Assembly (NCBI RefSeq): GCF_040807025.1
Contig: NC_090944.1
Span: forward strand, 1,268,068 to 1,332,067
Reading direction: 5' to 3'
Length of the DNA: 64,000 bases
Origin: Struthio camelus
Taxonomy: Eukaryota; Chordata; Aves; Struthioniformes; Struthionidae
Both the position numbers and the translations under genes were made by a program. This document shows positions 45,849 to 56,370 of the stretch, one piece after another. The notes under the pieces were generated by a model that was not told the origin of the DNA, did not search any database, and saw only the letters and a list, made by a program, of their open reading frames with translations. Position 1 is the first letter of the stretch; each line of letters begins with the position of its first letter.

Positions 45849-45896
45849 CAATTCCCTGGAGCAAGAGCAAGCCAATTCCCTGGAGCAAAAGCAAAC
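45849..45896 (+). repeat. 24-bp tandem duplication
   Basis: Two adjacent copies of CAATTCCCTGGAGCAAGAGC with a short tail, differing by a single base. Intronic. Confidence 0.85.
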
Positions 45897-46149
45897 CTCA
45901 CGTGTGCGTGCACACAGCCACATCCAGAGCGGGCCAGAAGCATCTCTTCCAGTTAGAGGCTATCACAGTACGAACGCGGTGAAAAACTGTCAACAATGTT
46001 GCAGCCATTACCACTGAGCTAACAAAAATAAACTCTGTTTATTGCAATTTCAGGTACTTTTTTCTGTAGTCAAGCATTGTGAAAACTATTGCTTAAAAAG
46101 GTGAAGTGCTGGGGAAGGACATTATTGGTTGATAAAGACCTACTGTGGC

Positions 46150-47110
46150 CTAAAATGAACAGAATCATTGAAAAATATAGTTGGAAGAAATCATCTAATC
46201 CATCCCTTTACACCACAGCTGGACCAGCTCTTCATAATCCCTTTCTGACACATGTTTATCCAACTTGCTCTTAAAAACCTCTTCATTAAGATTTTCTTAA
46301 AGTCTAAATGAAATTCCTAAATGAAATTTGCAGTAATTGAAGCCTGCTGCATGACCCAGCCCTGCTGGATGGGGACAACAGTTATTCCCTTTTTCTTTCC
46401 AGTTATCTTTTCTATATTTGAAGGCTTCTAAAAGCTACTTTCAGTCCTCTCTTCTTGAGAGTAAGCAACCCTGGTCCGTCAGTCATGTCTGATGAATCAG
46501 AGACTTAGAAAACACGAGTTTTCTCGCCGATCCTCTCCGGACTTTCTTCATCTTTTTGTAAGCCCAGTGCCCAGCACTGGACCCTCCCGCAGGCCAGGTC
46601 GCGCTGAAGACAGCGGAGTAGAAGGCTGCGTTTGTGTGTCTTTGTGTGTCTGAACCACAGGAAGTTCCACCTAAACCTAAACCTGAGAAAAAAACTTCTT
46701 CGCTGTGAGGGTGACAGAGCACTGGAACAGGTTGCCCAGAGAGGTGGTGGAGTCTCCTTCCCTGGAGAGATTCAAAACCCGTCTGGATGTGATCCTGGGC
46801 AATGTGCTCTAGAGGTCCCTGCTGGAGCAGGGAGGTTGGACTAGATGATCTCCAGAGGTCCTTTCCAACCTCAACCATTCTGTGATTCCGTCTTTCAGAG
46901 AGCCCCAAAGGAATATTTGCCTTTTTTTAATACCATGACAACATTGGCTCGTGTTTGTTTTGTGATCCAGCACAGCCCCCAGGCGCTTCTCTGCAGAACG
47001 GCTATCCTTCCAGTTGCTCTACATTTTATGTTTGTGGAGTTGGTTTTCCTACGTAAATATGTGCAAAATCTGTACCTATGTAGAAAAATTCCACGGAAGA
47101 GAAAATGTGT
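46150..47110 (-). mobile_element. Old CR1/L3-like LINE, antisense, interrupted
   Basis: Antisense CR1-type sequence in two parts, 46,150-46,615 and 46,893-47,110. Visible boxes are AAATCATCTAATCCATCCC, TATCCAACTTGCTCTTAAAA and GCCCAGTGCCCAGCACTGGA, then on the far side ACATTGGCTCGTG and CCCCCAGGCGCTTCTCTGCA. The two parts are in family order, and a younger CR1 sits between them. Confidence 0.75.
46640..46892 (+). mobile_element. Young CR1 LINE 3' end, sense
   Basis: Well-preserved CR1 tail: GAGCACTGGAACAGGTTGCC, CAGAGAGGTGGTGGAGTCTC, GAGGTTGGACTAGATGATCT, CCAACCTCAACCATTCTGTG. About 250 bp, 5'-truncated, and inserted in opposite orientation within the older CR1 copy. Confidence 0.93.
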
Positions 47111-48343
47111 TTTCCCTCCAGACACTGCTGCAATTTCTGAGGATAATTTTGAGTTCTCATCCCATTCTCCAAAGCCCTGGCAAGCCCCTTCCGCTTGATG
47201 GCATAAGCAAATCCAAGTCCCTTGTAGCAAGACTGAAGAGTGATTAATTCAGGACAGAAAGAACGAACCATAGAGTTCACCTCATACATCTTTTTATTTT
47301 AACAGGAAGCCCTTGGCAACTATCTTGGAGTTCTCTTTTTCCAACCCAAATTTACAACTGCTTTACATTAGATTCACCTAGACCATGCGTCTCACTTTAC
47401 AGAGAGAAAATAGCTTGCTGTAGAGTAGGCCTGCACTAATATAAACGAGAAATACAAACGCTAGGCTTGAAGTCAGTTGCTTTCTTCTAATACAAATTTA
47501 TTTTAATTGCTTTAACCTACGATAAAAATGGAAATTGCATCAAGTCACTTTGGTATAAGGTCTTGTCCGCACAGCTTTTCGCAAAGAAATCAGACACGGA
47601 CTAGAAGCAACGACTACGCAGGTGCTACCGCAGGTTACAGATGTCAACTTTTATTTTACCGGGGCAACACGGCAGCTCTCCTCCCGGCTCTTTCGCTTCT
47701 GTTTTGCAGCCTCGACACGGCGGACAGGGCACGTGCAATCACAGCATCACCTCTCTGATAAAATCAAGCCGTACGGCTCTCTCAGCTGACGGCAGCGCCG
47801 GGACTGGCTGGGTTAAAAGGCTGCGCAGGACGTGCAGGAGCAACGCTGGGTCCCGGCGGCATGACCGCAATCACCCGAGCTACCATTCCCCTCCCCACGC
47901 ACGTCACCCACGTTTAGGTCTGTGCTGTCATTTACGGTTTTCCTGCTTATTAGTACTTTTAACATTGTTTGTGCTACCCGGAGATGCAGAAAAGACTTCC
48001 TTTCAGCGCTACAAGTGAAACTACTGCTGCCTTCGCTTAAAGAGTTTCGGCTGGATGGAAGCGTCTGCTAAAAATAACTCGAACTCCCATTCACAAATAT
48101 CCTTGTAAGCAAAGATCTGAGACAGAAAATAAGGCCAGTAAATTCAGAGCGCCTACCAATCAGCCTTGTTAACCTTACTCTTGCAGGGAAATTAAGTTTC
48201 ATTGTCCTCTGTGGCACATTAGCCGGGGCTATCTGCTCAAATAGGCCGTACGCTTCCTGTCTCCCTTTTACGCATTACAGTAAAATCTACGGGAATAATC
48301 ACGCGCAGGAATCCACAAAAGGCTTATTAAGGCTTATAAGGCC

Positions 48344-48357
48344 TGTTATCATGGCAA
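48344..48357 (+). promoter_or_regulatory. RFX X-box palindrome
   Basis: GTTATCATGGCAAC matches the palindromic RFX-family consensus GTTRCCATGGYAAC at all but one position. RFX factors control ciliary gene promoters. The site lies at the edge of a CpG-rich block inside the DTNB region and upstream, in minus-strand terms, of the unnamed gene. Confidence 0.5.
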
Positions 48358-49560
48358 CGCAAGGCGAGCGGCGCTCTGGCCGTGCGCGCCCGTCTCCCCG
48401 GCGCGTGGACGGCAGCCAGGTAGCGCGGGGCGGCTCGGGTGGACAATTACCTTCACTCTGCTGCGGCGCGTTTAAAACGAAAACACGCTCCGTCCTCGCC
48501 GCTACGCGCTTTGCACAAATCACTGCTCCCGTATCGCTCCAGAGGAACAGCGTGAGAAAAATACTCCCGGCAGGCAGAGAAGGCTCCTGACAGACATGTA
48601 TCTGCAGATACATATATTAAAAAAAAAAATACGTACATATATACATATATATATAAATAAATATAAATAGAGGGAGCGCGAGAACGTATTGCAATTACAT
48701 AAATACCAATGTCGGCCTGGGTTCCCGCGGGCGTTGCAGCCGAGCGCAGCTGTCTAAGCCAACGGCGCCGTGAAAAGACCGGAGCGAGTCGAGGGTACTA
48801 CGCGACAGCTTGTATGTAATTGTTCAAAAAAAAAAAAAAAAACCCCGCACGGTTAAATTCGGCGGGGCAAAAATACGCCGGAAGGCGGCGAGATGGGCAA
48901 GCCGGGCGCAGGGCCGGGCACCGCAGCCCCCTCCTTTGCGCTTCAGCCCTCGCGTTAATTAACAACAGCTCGTTTGTGGGGTTTTTTATTTTTATTTTTA
49001 TTTTTTGGTTTTGTTTTTAAATAGGGACTTGGCTTTTCCCCTGCCCGGCCGCGGCTTTGCGAGGGTCCCCAGCTCCCTTCGCCTCCGGCCACCAGCTACC
49101 GCCACGAAACACCCAGCGTTCGTCCCATCCTCCTGCCAGATTGCCGGACATGCAGTCTCAGCGTTATCTCCACGGCCGTCCTGGCGACCTGACCACGGCA
49201 CTCAGCTCTTTTCACGATTTGCTCTCCCACCTTCCGCTCCCAGTGCGCTGATAACCCGCTATTTCAGGACAATCGTTTCATGCGCGTTTGCTGCCGTCGG
49301 GACGGGGTGGGAGTCCCGGAGAGCAGCGCTCGCCCCCTCCAAGTCGGCACCTGCTGGTCCCTCGGAGCGGAGAGCGCTGCTGCCAGGGCCCGTCGGCAAG
49401 TCCTCCCCGCCTCTCGTCCCCCGCCGCGCCAGAGCCCAGAGCTCTGTATTTCCCAGAGCCGGGCCCGCGCGTTGCAGGATTGAGCGCCGCGTCTCTGAAG
49501 TGCGGAGAGCCACGAGGACAATTCCCGCTGAATTGTGGTACCGAACCGGGGACGGCGGAG
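48358..49560. promoter_or_regulatory. Intronic CpG-rich block (candidate internal promoter)
   Basis: About 1.2 kb with many CpGs (48,358-48,560 and 48,720-49,560), split by an AT microsatellite, inside otherwise AT-leaning DNA. On the minus strand GTGAAG|GTAATT near 48,470 could be a first-exon donor; on the plus strand CAGCCAG|GTAGCG near 48,420 is an equivalent. I cannot choose a strand. A promoter for the unnamed minus-strand gene is the simplest suggestion. Confidence 0.4.
48630..48672 (+). repeat. (TA)n-rich microsatellite
   Basis: ACATATATACATATATATAT followed by AAATAAATATAAATAG, inside the CpG-rich block. Confidence 0.9.
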
Positions 49561-51949
49561 GGAGGCAACGGAAAGTTGCCCAGGACTTTGCCATGGGTCA
49601 GATTTAGAAAAATCCGCCTCTTTCCAGTGGTTACCGCGAAGAAATCAAAGCTTTTCCTTTATCACTAAAAATAAAACAGGGGATGCGTTAGGTATTGGCA
49701 TCTCCTGCCTTTGAAAGGGCAGCTTCTGTCCGGGGGATGTCCTCCCTGCCCCATCGGACTTTCCTGAGCGCGTCCCGCTGCCAGTCTGCCCAGGGCCCAG
49801 CTGCAGATTTGAGATCCCAGGAGAAACAGGTCGGCTCCTACCCGCAGCTCAGCTGAATATAAGATAGCTGCCTGAACTCCTGCATTCAGGAAATCTTGCT
49901 TGTTTCCATTCCTTTCTATCCCCCCAGCTGTGGGGGGAGATAGAGCAAGGATCAGGAAACAATAAAAGCTTGCTTACCGCACAGAATGCCTTCTTTTTCC
50001 TAGCTTCTTTCAAAGACCGGCATTTTTGCTTTCATCCACCATTTCCACAGTTATGGGGCATGTGCTGTGTCTCCCTTTCCAGCAGGGCCTCATGCGGGGA
50101 TTCAGTAACTGCATTCAATGTATAACAGATTGTTCCCTTCACCAATAGCTAGTATTTCCTCAAATCCCGCTTGATTTGCTCCCTCATTTGCAGCGGTTCC
50201 CAGGGCGCTTATAGTTGCCATTCCCATACGACGCCCTGGCTGACTTGTATTACATAAGACTGAAAGCAAGCGCTATCTTTCAAAATTATCTCAGTTTTGT
50301 TTTCGGGCTTCTCAATTGGCACTTTCATCCCTCTAACGGCAACAATCGCATGTTGCTGAACAGCTTTCCACCTCATCTCCCAGCGCGAGCAAGGCTGTTC
50401 TGTTAATGCACCCCTCTGCAGGAGGGCTGGAGGAGCCTCCCAGGCTTCACCCTACAGCATCGGTCCTGGGGAGGGTCGGTAAGAGGATCGACCGTAACGT
50501 TTGAATGCTGGAAGCGCATAAATACATCGCTAGAGCAACTGATCACCACCCTCTCTGGCAGGTCGGAGGATTTTCCCTGTCCTTGCCAGAAAAGGACACA
50601 TAGATTACTATGGCACATGTTAAGTGCCTCAAGTCCAATTTCCCGAGCGTTAGAAAGAAAAAAGGCTGGAAGAAGTCACCCAAGCCTAGAAGAGCGGTCT
50701 GCTCTAATGGAAGTACGACGGCTACCTGTGACTCTACTTGTCTTTCAGCACGAGCACAACGTGGCAGCTACACAAGGAGAGCACACTGGTTACGGTGATT
50801 CCGGCCTGGAGAAGGAGTCATTTGCCCCCAGAAAGCGTCGAACGCCTGGATGTGGAACTAGTCCTTCACAAACCCCGTTGCTGACACCTCAGGGCACATG
50901 TAGCCATTCTCCAAGTTTCTCTCGTGATTTGAGGCCACCTACGGGAAGGTGGCCAGCGACCAACCCGACCGCCCCAATAGGCCACGTCACCGGCAGGCAG
51001 CAGGGAAGGTGTAGGAAGGAGACAAATCTAGAGACTAAAGCCATCAACGTTATCCCAGCACATCTAAACACAAAACTCATCTCCTTGACATTGTACCTCC
51101 CCAAATCAATTGCTTTCTCCCTCCACACAAACGAACCTGCTCTGCCTACAGCTTAAGAAAAGAGAAGTACTGTTTTTGATATTTCTTGGGCAGGGTGTAG
51201 GAACTATTATGACGGAAGCCAGCTAGGTACCTAGACAAATAAAGAGCATATGGAGTACGTATCAGAATAATGGGTGTCTGATCAGATCCAACTTTTAAAG
51301 TCACGGATTAAATCTTCCTTTGTAATAAGAATATAAAGTTAAAAAGACAGCATATAAACAAGTTTACACACGAACTTCTAAGCAGGCAAGGACCTGTGAC
51401 TTTGCAAGGAAGTTGGACACAGACCATAGTTCTGTCTAAATACATCACAGATATCAACAACAAAGAAGTAACTTCACAGTCTTGGATGAGCTATATTCCC
51501 TTTTCACAGAGCAGGAAGAAGTTTCCGACGCTTGCAACTTTTGGGGGCCATATTAGACGGAAAGATACACATCTAGAAGCATAAACTTAAAACACTGCAC
51601 AACATCCAAAGAAGGAAGACTTTTTGGCTAGCCTGGTATGACAACTATTGCCAAAGATATGACAAAGAGAAGGACTGGAAGGGTGTGAAACTGAAAAGAT
51701 GGATTGTCAATTCTGGACCAAGAGACAGAAGCGTGAAATCTTCGAGCCAGAAGACAGAGCCACTACACGATGCTCAGTAAACTGAGAGCTATCAAGGAAC
51801 CTGCCTGAGGCAGAATGCAGTAACCGACCACAGGAGACACACCTGATTCCTGGATTTGTTCTCTGAAACAGCTGCCAGTACAGGTCAACTAGCAAGGCAA
51901 AAAGCTGCGACTTGTGATTATACGCCTCCATAAAGGCGAGAAGAAAATG
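49561..51949. other. Probable DTNB intron, nothing assigned
   Basis: Unique sequence. A plus-strand frame of 179 codons (50,617-51,156) has no splice or family support. An AATAAA followed by GCTTGCTTACCGCACAG near 49,968 resembles the R/U5 border of an LTR but has no partner. Confidence 0.4.
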
Positions 51950-52500
51950 GGTTCTGCTGAAAGGCAACCTACAGCCTGGAGGATACAAGTGCAATTCCTC
52001 AAGGATTCATCTTCTTTAATATTCTAATTACGTGCACGAAAATAACTGCACTCTAATGAAACTTCCTGATGACATAAAGGTTAGGATGAATCATTAATAC
52101 AGAGGAAGATCAAAATATTATACATGAAGAACTGGATGAACTTGAGGATCAGAACAATAGAAACGGCATGAAATATAGTAGTACAAAATAGAAGGTTATA
52201 AACTTAATATGCAAGAAGTGCTAGTTCCTGCTGCAAGGTGGGAGCCAATCAGTCAAAGTCAACAGGAGAAGAGAAGTCCTGGGTATACTACCTGATCACA
52301 GTATCAGTACTCGTTTCCAGGGTGGTGTAGTCATCTAGGCAGCCCCAGGATACGCTGTCAAGATATTACCATTAATATTCTCTTATCTCTATTCTAACAT
52401 ACCAAATGCAGATGAGACGCTCTGCATAATATTATGTACCATTCTGGTTATTCATGTTCCAAAAAGATGAATTCAACCTGGAGAAGGAAGGAGAGAAAAA
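51950..52500 (+). mobile_element. Old CR1/L3-like LINE fragment (end of RT region)
   Basis: Sense-strand remnants in family order: ATTCCTCAAGGATTCATCTT, AACTTCCTGATGACATAAAG, ATAGTAGTACAAAATAGAAG, ATTCTGGTTATTCATGTTCC, AAAAAGATGAATTCAACCTG. Heavily diverged, no open frame. Confidence 0.6.
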
Positions 52501-53269
52501 GCTCTCTGCTTTCCATCTTAGCAAAAGTAACTTTTAATCAGAAGTAAAAATATTACTGCTACCTAAGGGCAATCCATTGCGAGTCAAGATATAAAAATCT
52601 TTAAAGTTCTTTGTGTATCCAAAACTAGGAGCCCGAAGAAGAAGCAAAAGAGTAAGAAATCTTGGCTAACAGGACAATAGAGACAATTGATAGTACGGAC
52701 ACAGTGTTCACAGAGAATCTGTGAGCTTGGAATGCTAAAATCCAGCTTTTTTCCCTTTAGGAGAGATGAAGAATGTAAAGAAAAAAAAGATGTGTGTGGG
52801 TGGTAGCACATCTTAAATACTTTTTCTTTAGATATACTGTTAACCCGGAACTCCAGGATCTTGAATGCATACGGATCAGCTAGCTAACTGACATAGGCGA
52901 AGACTGTTCATGCCATTAAGTATCACAGCAAACTAGAGAGCAGCATGAGCTATTCTTTAAGCATCTCCTTGCACAGCACAGAAGAGAAGTTGCTTGGTTT
53001 TGGAGGTTACAGGTTCCAAAGGTTGGAAATTACCGACTTAAAATTACCGGTTAGAAATTACAATCTTCTTCTACAAAGAGCACCATATCCAACACAGGAT
53101 AACTATTTTGGACTTCACCAAGGGGAACAACGATGAAATAATTGATGCTGTGGAAACTGGCAGTTGTTCTGGGACCAGATTTTTATGACTTGATTACAGT
53201 ATAGTATTACAATACAGTATTTCACACTATTCTCTGAAGATATTTACTTTTAAAGATAGCAGGCTGGAT

Positions 53270-53520
53270 AACTTAAACCTAAGAGTCCCTAAAGAGTTGC
53301 CTGAAGATGTTTTTGGCCTAGAGATATCTCTTTTTAATAAATCCTAAAGTGAAGGGAAATTTGGCATATTAACATTTTTCCCAGACAGTATTAAAAATGA
53401 AAAGTACAGTGATTGAGAAACTAAATTAGTCTAACACTAAAACCAGGCAAAATAATAGAAAAGCTGATGGTAGATTATATTAATAAAAGTTAAAGGAATA
53501 TAACTGATGATAATTGCAGG
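53270..53520 (+). mobile_element. Old CR1/L3-like LINE fragment (RT region)
   Basis: AAATAATAGAAAAGCTGATG and ATTATATTAATAAAAGTTAA followed by GGAATATAACTGATG resemble an earlier part of the reverse transcriptase region of L3/CR1 elements. In family order this belongs before the 51,950-52,500 fragment, so it is a second copy or a rearrangement. Confidence 0.45.
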
Positions 53521-53639
53521 ACATGTTAGTGGGCTGCTGTGGCAAAGAGAAGTGGAGGTGATCAGAAAATAGGGTGCCAATGGCAATGGTATCGGAATAC
53601 CCAAGCAAAATACTTCTGGAGACTACGTGGTAAAATAGA

Positions 53640-54175
53640 CTGAGAAGGAGAAGGTGCTCAAAGAATCCCCCACAAAAAAAACCAGAGGCATTATTTAAAG
53701 ATTGGAACAAGTGACTGATAGTGATAGACTCAAAGACCTCTACCTGCTTAGCTTATCCAAAGATAATTAACAGATGACTTTTTCTAAATAAGTAAGTACA
53801 GAATGACAGAATGGCCGAGGTGGGAAGGCATCTCTGGCTCATCTAGTCCAACCCTGCTGCTCAAGCAGGGTCACCTGGAGCAGGTTGCCCAGGACCCTGT
53901 CCAGATGGCTTTTGAATATCTCAAAATATGTCCATTCACAAGATGAAAATACTAGATACCAGACATGTTTAATCTAGCAAAGAAAGGCAAAATCAAAATG
54001 AGCTGGAAGCGGAAGCTACATCCGCACAACCTGGAATTGAGACAACACATTTTTCAACAATGCGTGGATGAACCACTGGCATAACCTACAATGCAAGTTA
54101 ATGGATTCTTTGTTTCATCATGTTTTCACACTAACATTAGAGCCATTTCTGGCTAAATAAATTAACACAAAATGG
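53640..54175 (+). mobile_element. Old CR1/L3-like LINE 3' region, interrupted
   Basis: Two sense parts, 53,640-53,790 (CAAAGACCTCTACCTGCTTA, GCTTATCCAAAGATAATTA) and 53,935-54,175 (TTAATCTAGCAAAGAAAGGC, GAGCTGGAAGCGGAAGCTAC), in family order around a younger antisense CR1. Confidence 0.65.
53793..53932 (-). mobile_element. CR1 LINE 3' fragment, antisense, nested
   Basis: About 140 bp reverse complement of a CR1 tail (ACAGAATGACAGAATGGCCG, CATCTAGTCCAACCCTGCTG, GTTGCCCAGGACCCTGTCCA), inserted into the older L3-like element. Confidence 0.9.
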
Positions 54176-56265
54176 AATTTTATTGGTTTCAACCTGGAGT
54201 AACTCAGTCAAGTGCAATCTGCTATGATATAAAGGATGTCAGATTAGCTTGTCTAGTGGTCACTTGCCTTAAGATTTCAGGAGACCATGGTCTATGCAGG
54301 CTAGTTTCCAAGACAGACTTCTGGACTCTTAGGCAAAAGACTGAACTGAAATAAGGGAAGCTAAAAGTCTCCATGCCAATTTGACAAGGAAGTCAAGGGG
54401 TAAGTGCATAAGCACTTCCCTTAAGAACTTTTTTGTGTAATAACAGCCAGAGAGTTAAAGGTATTTGCATGGGAACCTGAGGGCCCTGAGTGTACCAACA
54501 AGCTAGGCAACACCTGCTGCCTCCCTAGGGGTTTGGCTACATGTGCTCAAGGCTGGCTCTGATACGGTGTGGCCACGTAACCTGGGATGAGACTGCTGGG
54601 AAAGGAGCTCAGGTGTGAAGAAGAGCTGGCAGAAGCCTAATCTGAGGCCTCCACTGCTCAACTTGGGAGCTGCACTTAGCTCCAGCCCTTGGGTCCGTGC
54701 CTGAGCTATGCTGCAGGTACGCCTGCGTCTGGCCACGTACCTCCCCAATCCCCATCTCACCTGACTGCCCGACGCCCTGGCTTAGCCTTGGACGCGGCTC
54801 TTTGCTACGGATTTCTCTGTCGATCCCTGGACTGTGGGCTGACCCCGCTGAGCGCCTTGTCCCGCTGCAGCAGGGTGGTGAGGTGCCTATCTGCCTCTGG
54901 GTCACCTGCTCCTTTCGGGCCACTTGCAGGGGTCAATGCAGGTGGTTACTCATTGTGGTGAGCACAGGCTTGCAAATGTGAGAGCTTAACACATGGGCAG
55001 ACTCTGACCTTATACATATTGCATGTCACATACTGTCATCTAGGAAATGCACACCACCTCATCCTTAGAAACGCGGATGTAATACGTGAACATAAAGAGC
55101 ACCGTGAAATTGGAATGTGCAACATAAATTTAACATCTCTAAATACCCAAGGAGCTTTGCTATGCAAATTTAAACGTCTTCTGAACATAAAAGTATTCAC
55201 TGAAAAGTGAATTGCTTAGCTTGGGGGATTTTTCAAACAAAAAATGTTTTCTACAGCTAGACAACACAAACTTGGAGGAATGTATAAATAACAGTTGTAA
55301 GGAAACAGGAATCTTCCCAAGGACTTGAAACGCTTCAGTCATTTAAAGAAGGCTGCTTTGAGGGAAAAAAACACCTCCTTTAGGGAAAAAATAAATGACA
55401 AAAAATGCATTAACAGAATATTGTTATTTTCAAAAGAGAAAACAGTTTCCTACAGTACCATGTAATTACTGAAAAATCTGATTTCTCTGAGCTTGCTCTG
55501 TTATTCAATAAAGTTAGGAGAAAGCCAGCCAGAAAGCAGAACTCTCAAGTCAAAATTTTCTTTTAGATCCAACACCTAAATTTGCTTCATCGTTTGGATC
55601 ATTTATCTGACCAGTTCTGACAAGAGCATGAGATACTCCATATTTAAGAGCAATACATCTTTCAAGGAAGACATGCTCCTCTTGCCGCATGCTAGGTGCA
55701 CAGCTATAAGAACGCTGTTCTGTCTGGGCTATTTATTACACTGCACGCATTTGCCGTTATTTTGGCACAGCCTGGCCTTGTCTTCTCAAAGTTTTTTTCA
55801 GGAGTCAGTATTAGCTTGCAGCCCCTAGTAAGGAATCTACCCTGTGAAAGATGTAATTGGAAATCAGTTTTCATGCCATGATGAGGAACGATCTGGGCAT
55901 AAGATATTTCCTAGAATGTTCCAGTGCTTAGAGATTAAGCTTTACTCATGAGGAAATCTGGGACCACAGAATGATACTTCTCTCTTATAAGCCTATCGCT
56001 AAATCCAAAAAGGTGCCTCCCCAAGGCACTCACTATACAGCAACACCATGTTCATTTAACGAATGCACATGCCAAAGTGGAAGAAGACCAAAGCTGGGCT
56101 CCTACCTCCCTGACGTATTGCTCCTGCCCATCATCACTGCAGAGGTCACAAGCCAAGCCTAACTGACCAGGAGTCAGCAGTGCGCCGTCGCAGCAAAGGC
56201 CAACCACGTCCTGGTTGTGTTAGCAAAAGCACAGCCAGCAAAGTGAGGGAAGGGATCCTCCTTCT
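54176..56265. other. Probable intron, nothing recognised
   Basis: Unique AT-leaning sequence of about 2 kb with a GC-richer stretch at 54,500-54,960. No exon, RNA gene or transposon identified. Confidence 0.4.
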
Positions 56266-56370
56266 CCATTCACTCGTGTGTTCAGAGCAACCTGCTCCAA
56301 CTGGAACTGCTCTGAGCAGGAGGTTGGACTAGAGACCTCCAGAGGTCCCTCCCAACATACACCATTCTCC
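56266..56370 (+). mobile_element. CR1 LINE tail fragment, sense
   Basis: GAGCAGGAGGTTGGACTAGA and GACCTCCAGAGGTCCCTCCC followed by AACATACACCATTCT. About 100 bp of a CR1 3' end. Confidence 0.85.

Noticed and set aside
49960..49995. LTR-like polyadenylation/R-U5 border (AATAAAGCTTGCTTACCGC type)
   Set aside because: No second LTR, no TG/CA ends or target duplication, and no retroviral coding sequence nearby.
50617..51156. Plus-strand ORF of 179 codons
   Set aside because: No family, no splice logic and uneven composition; probably chance.
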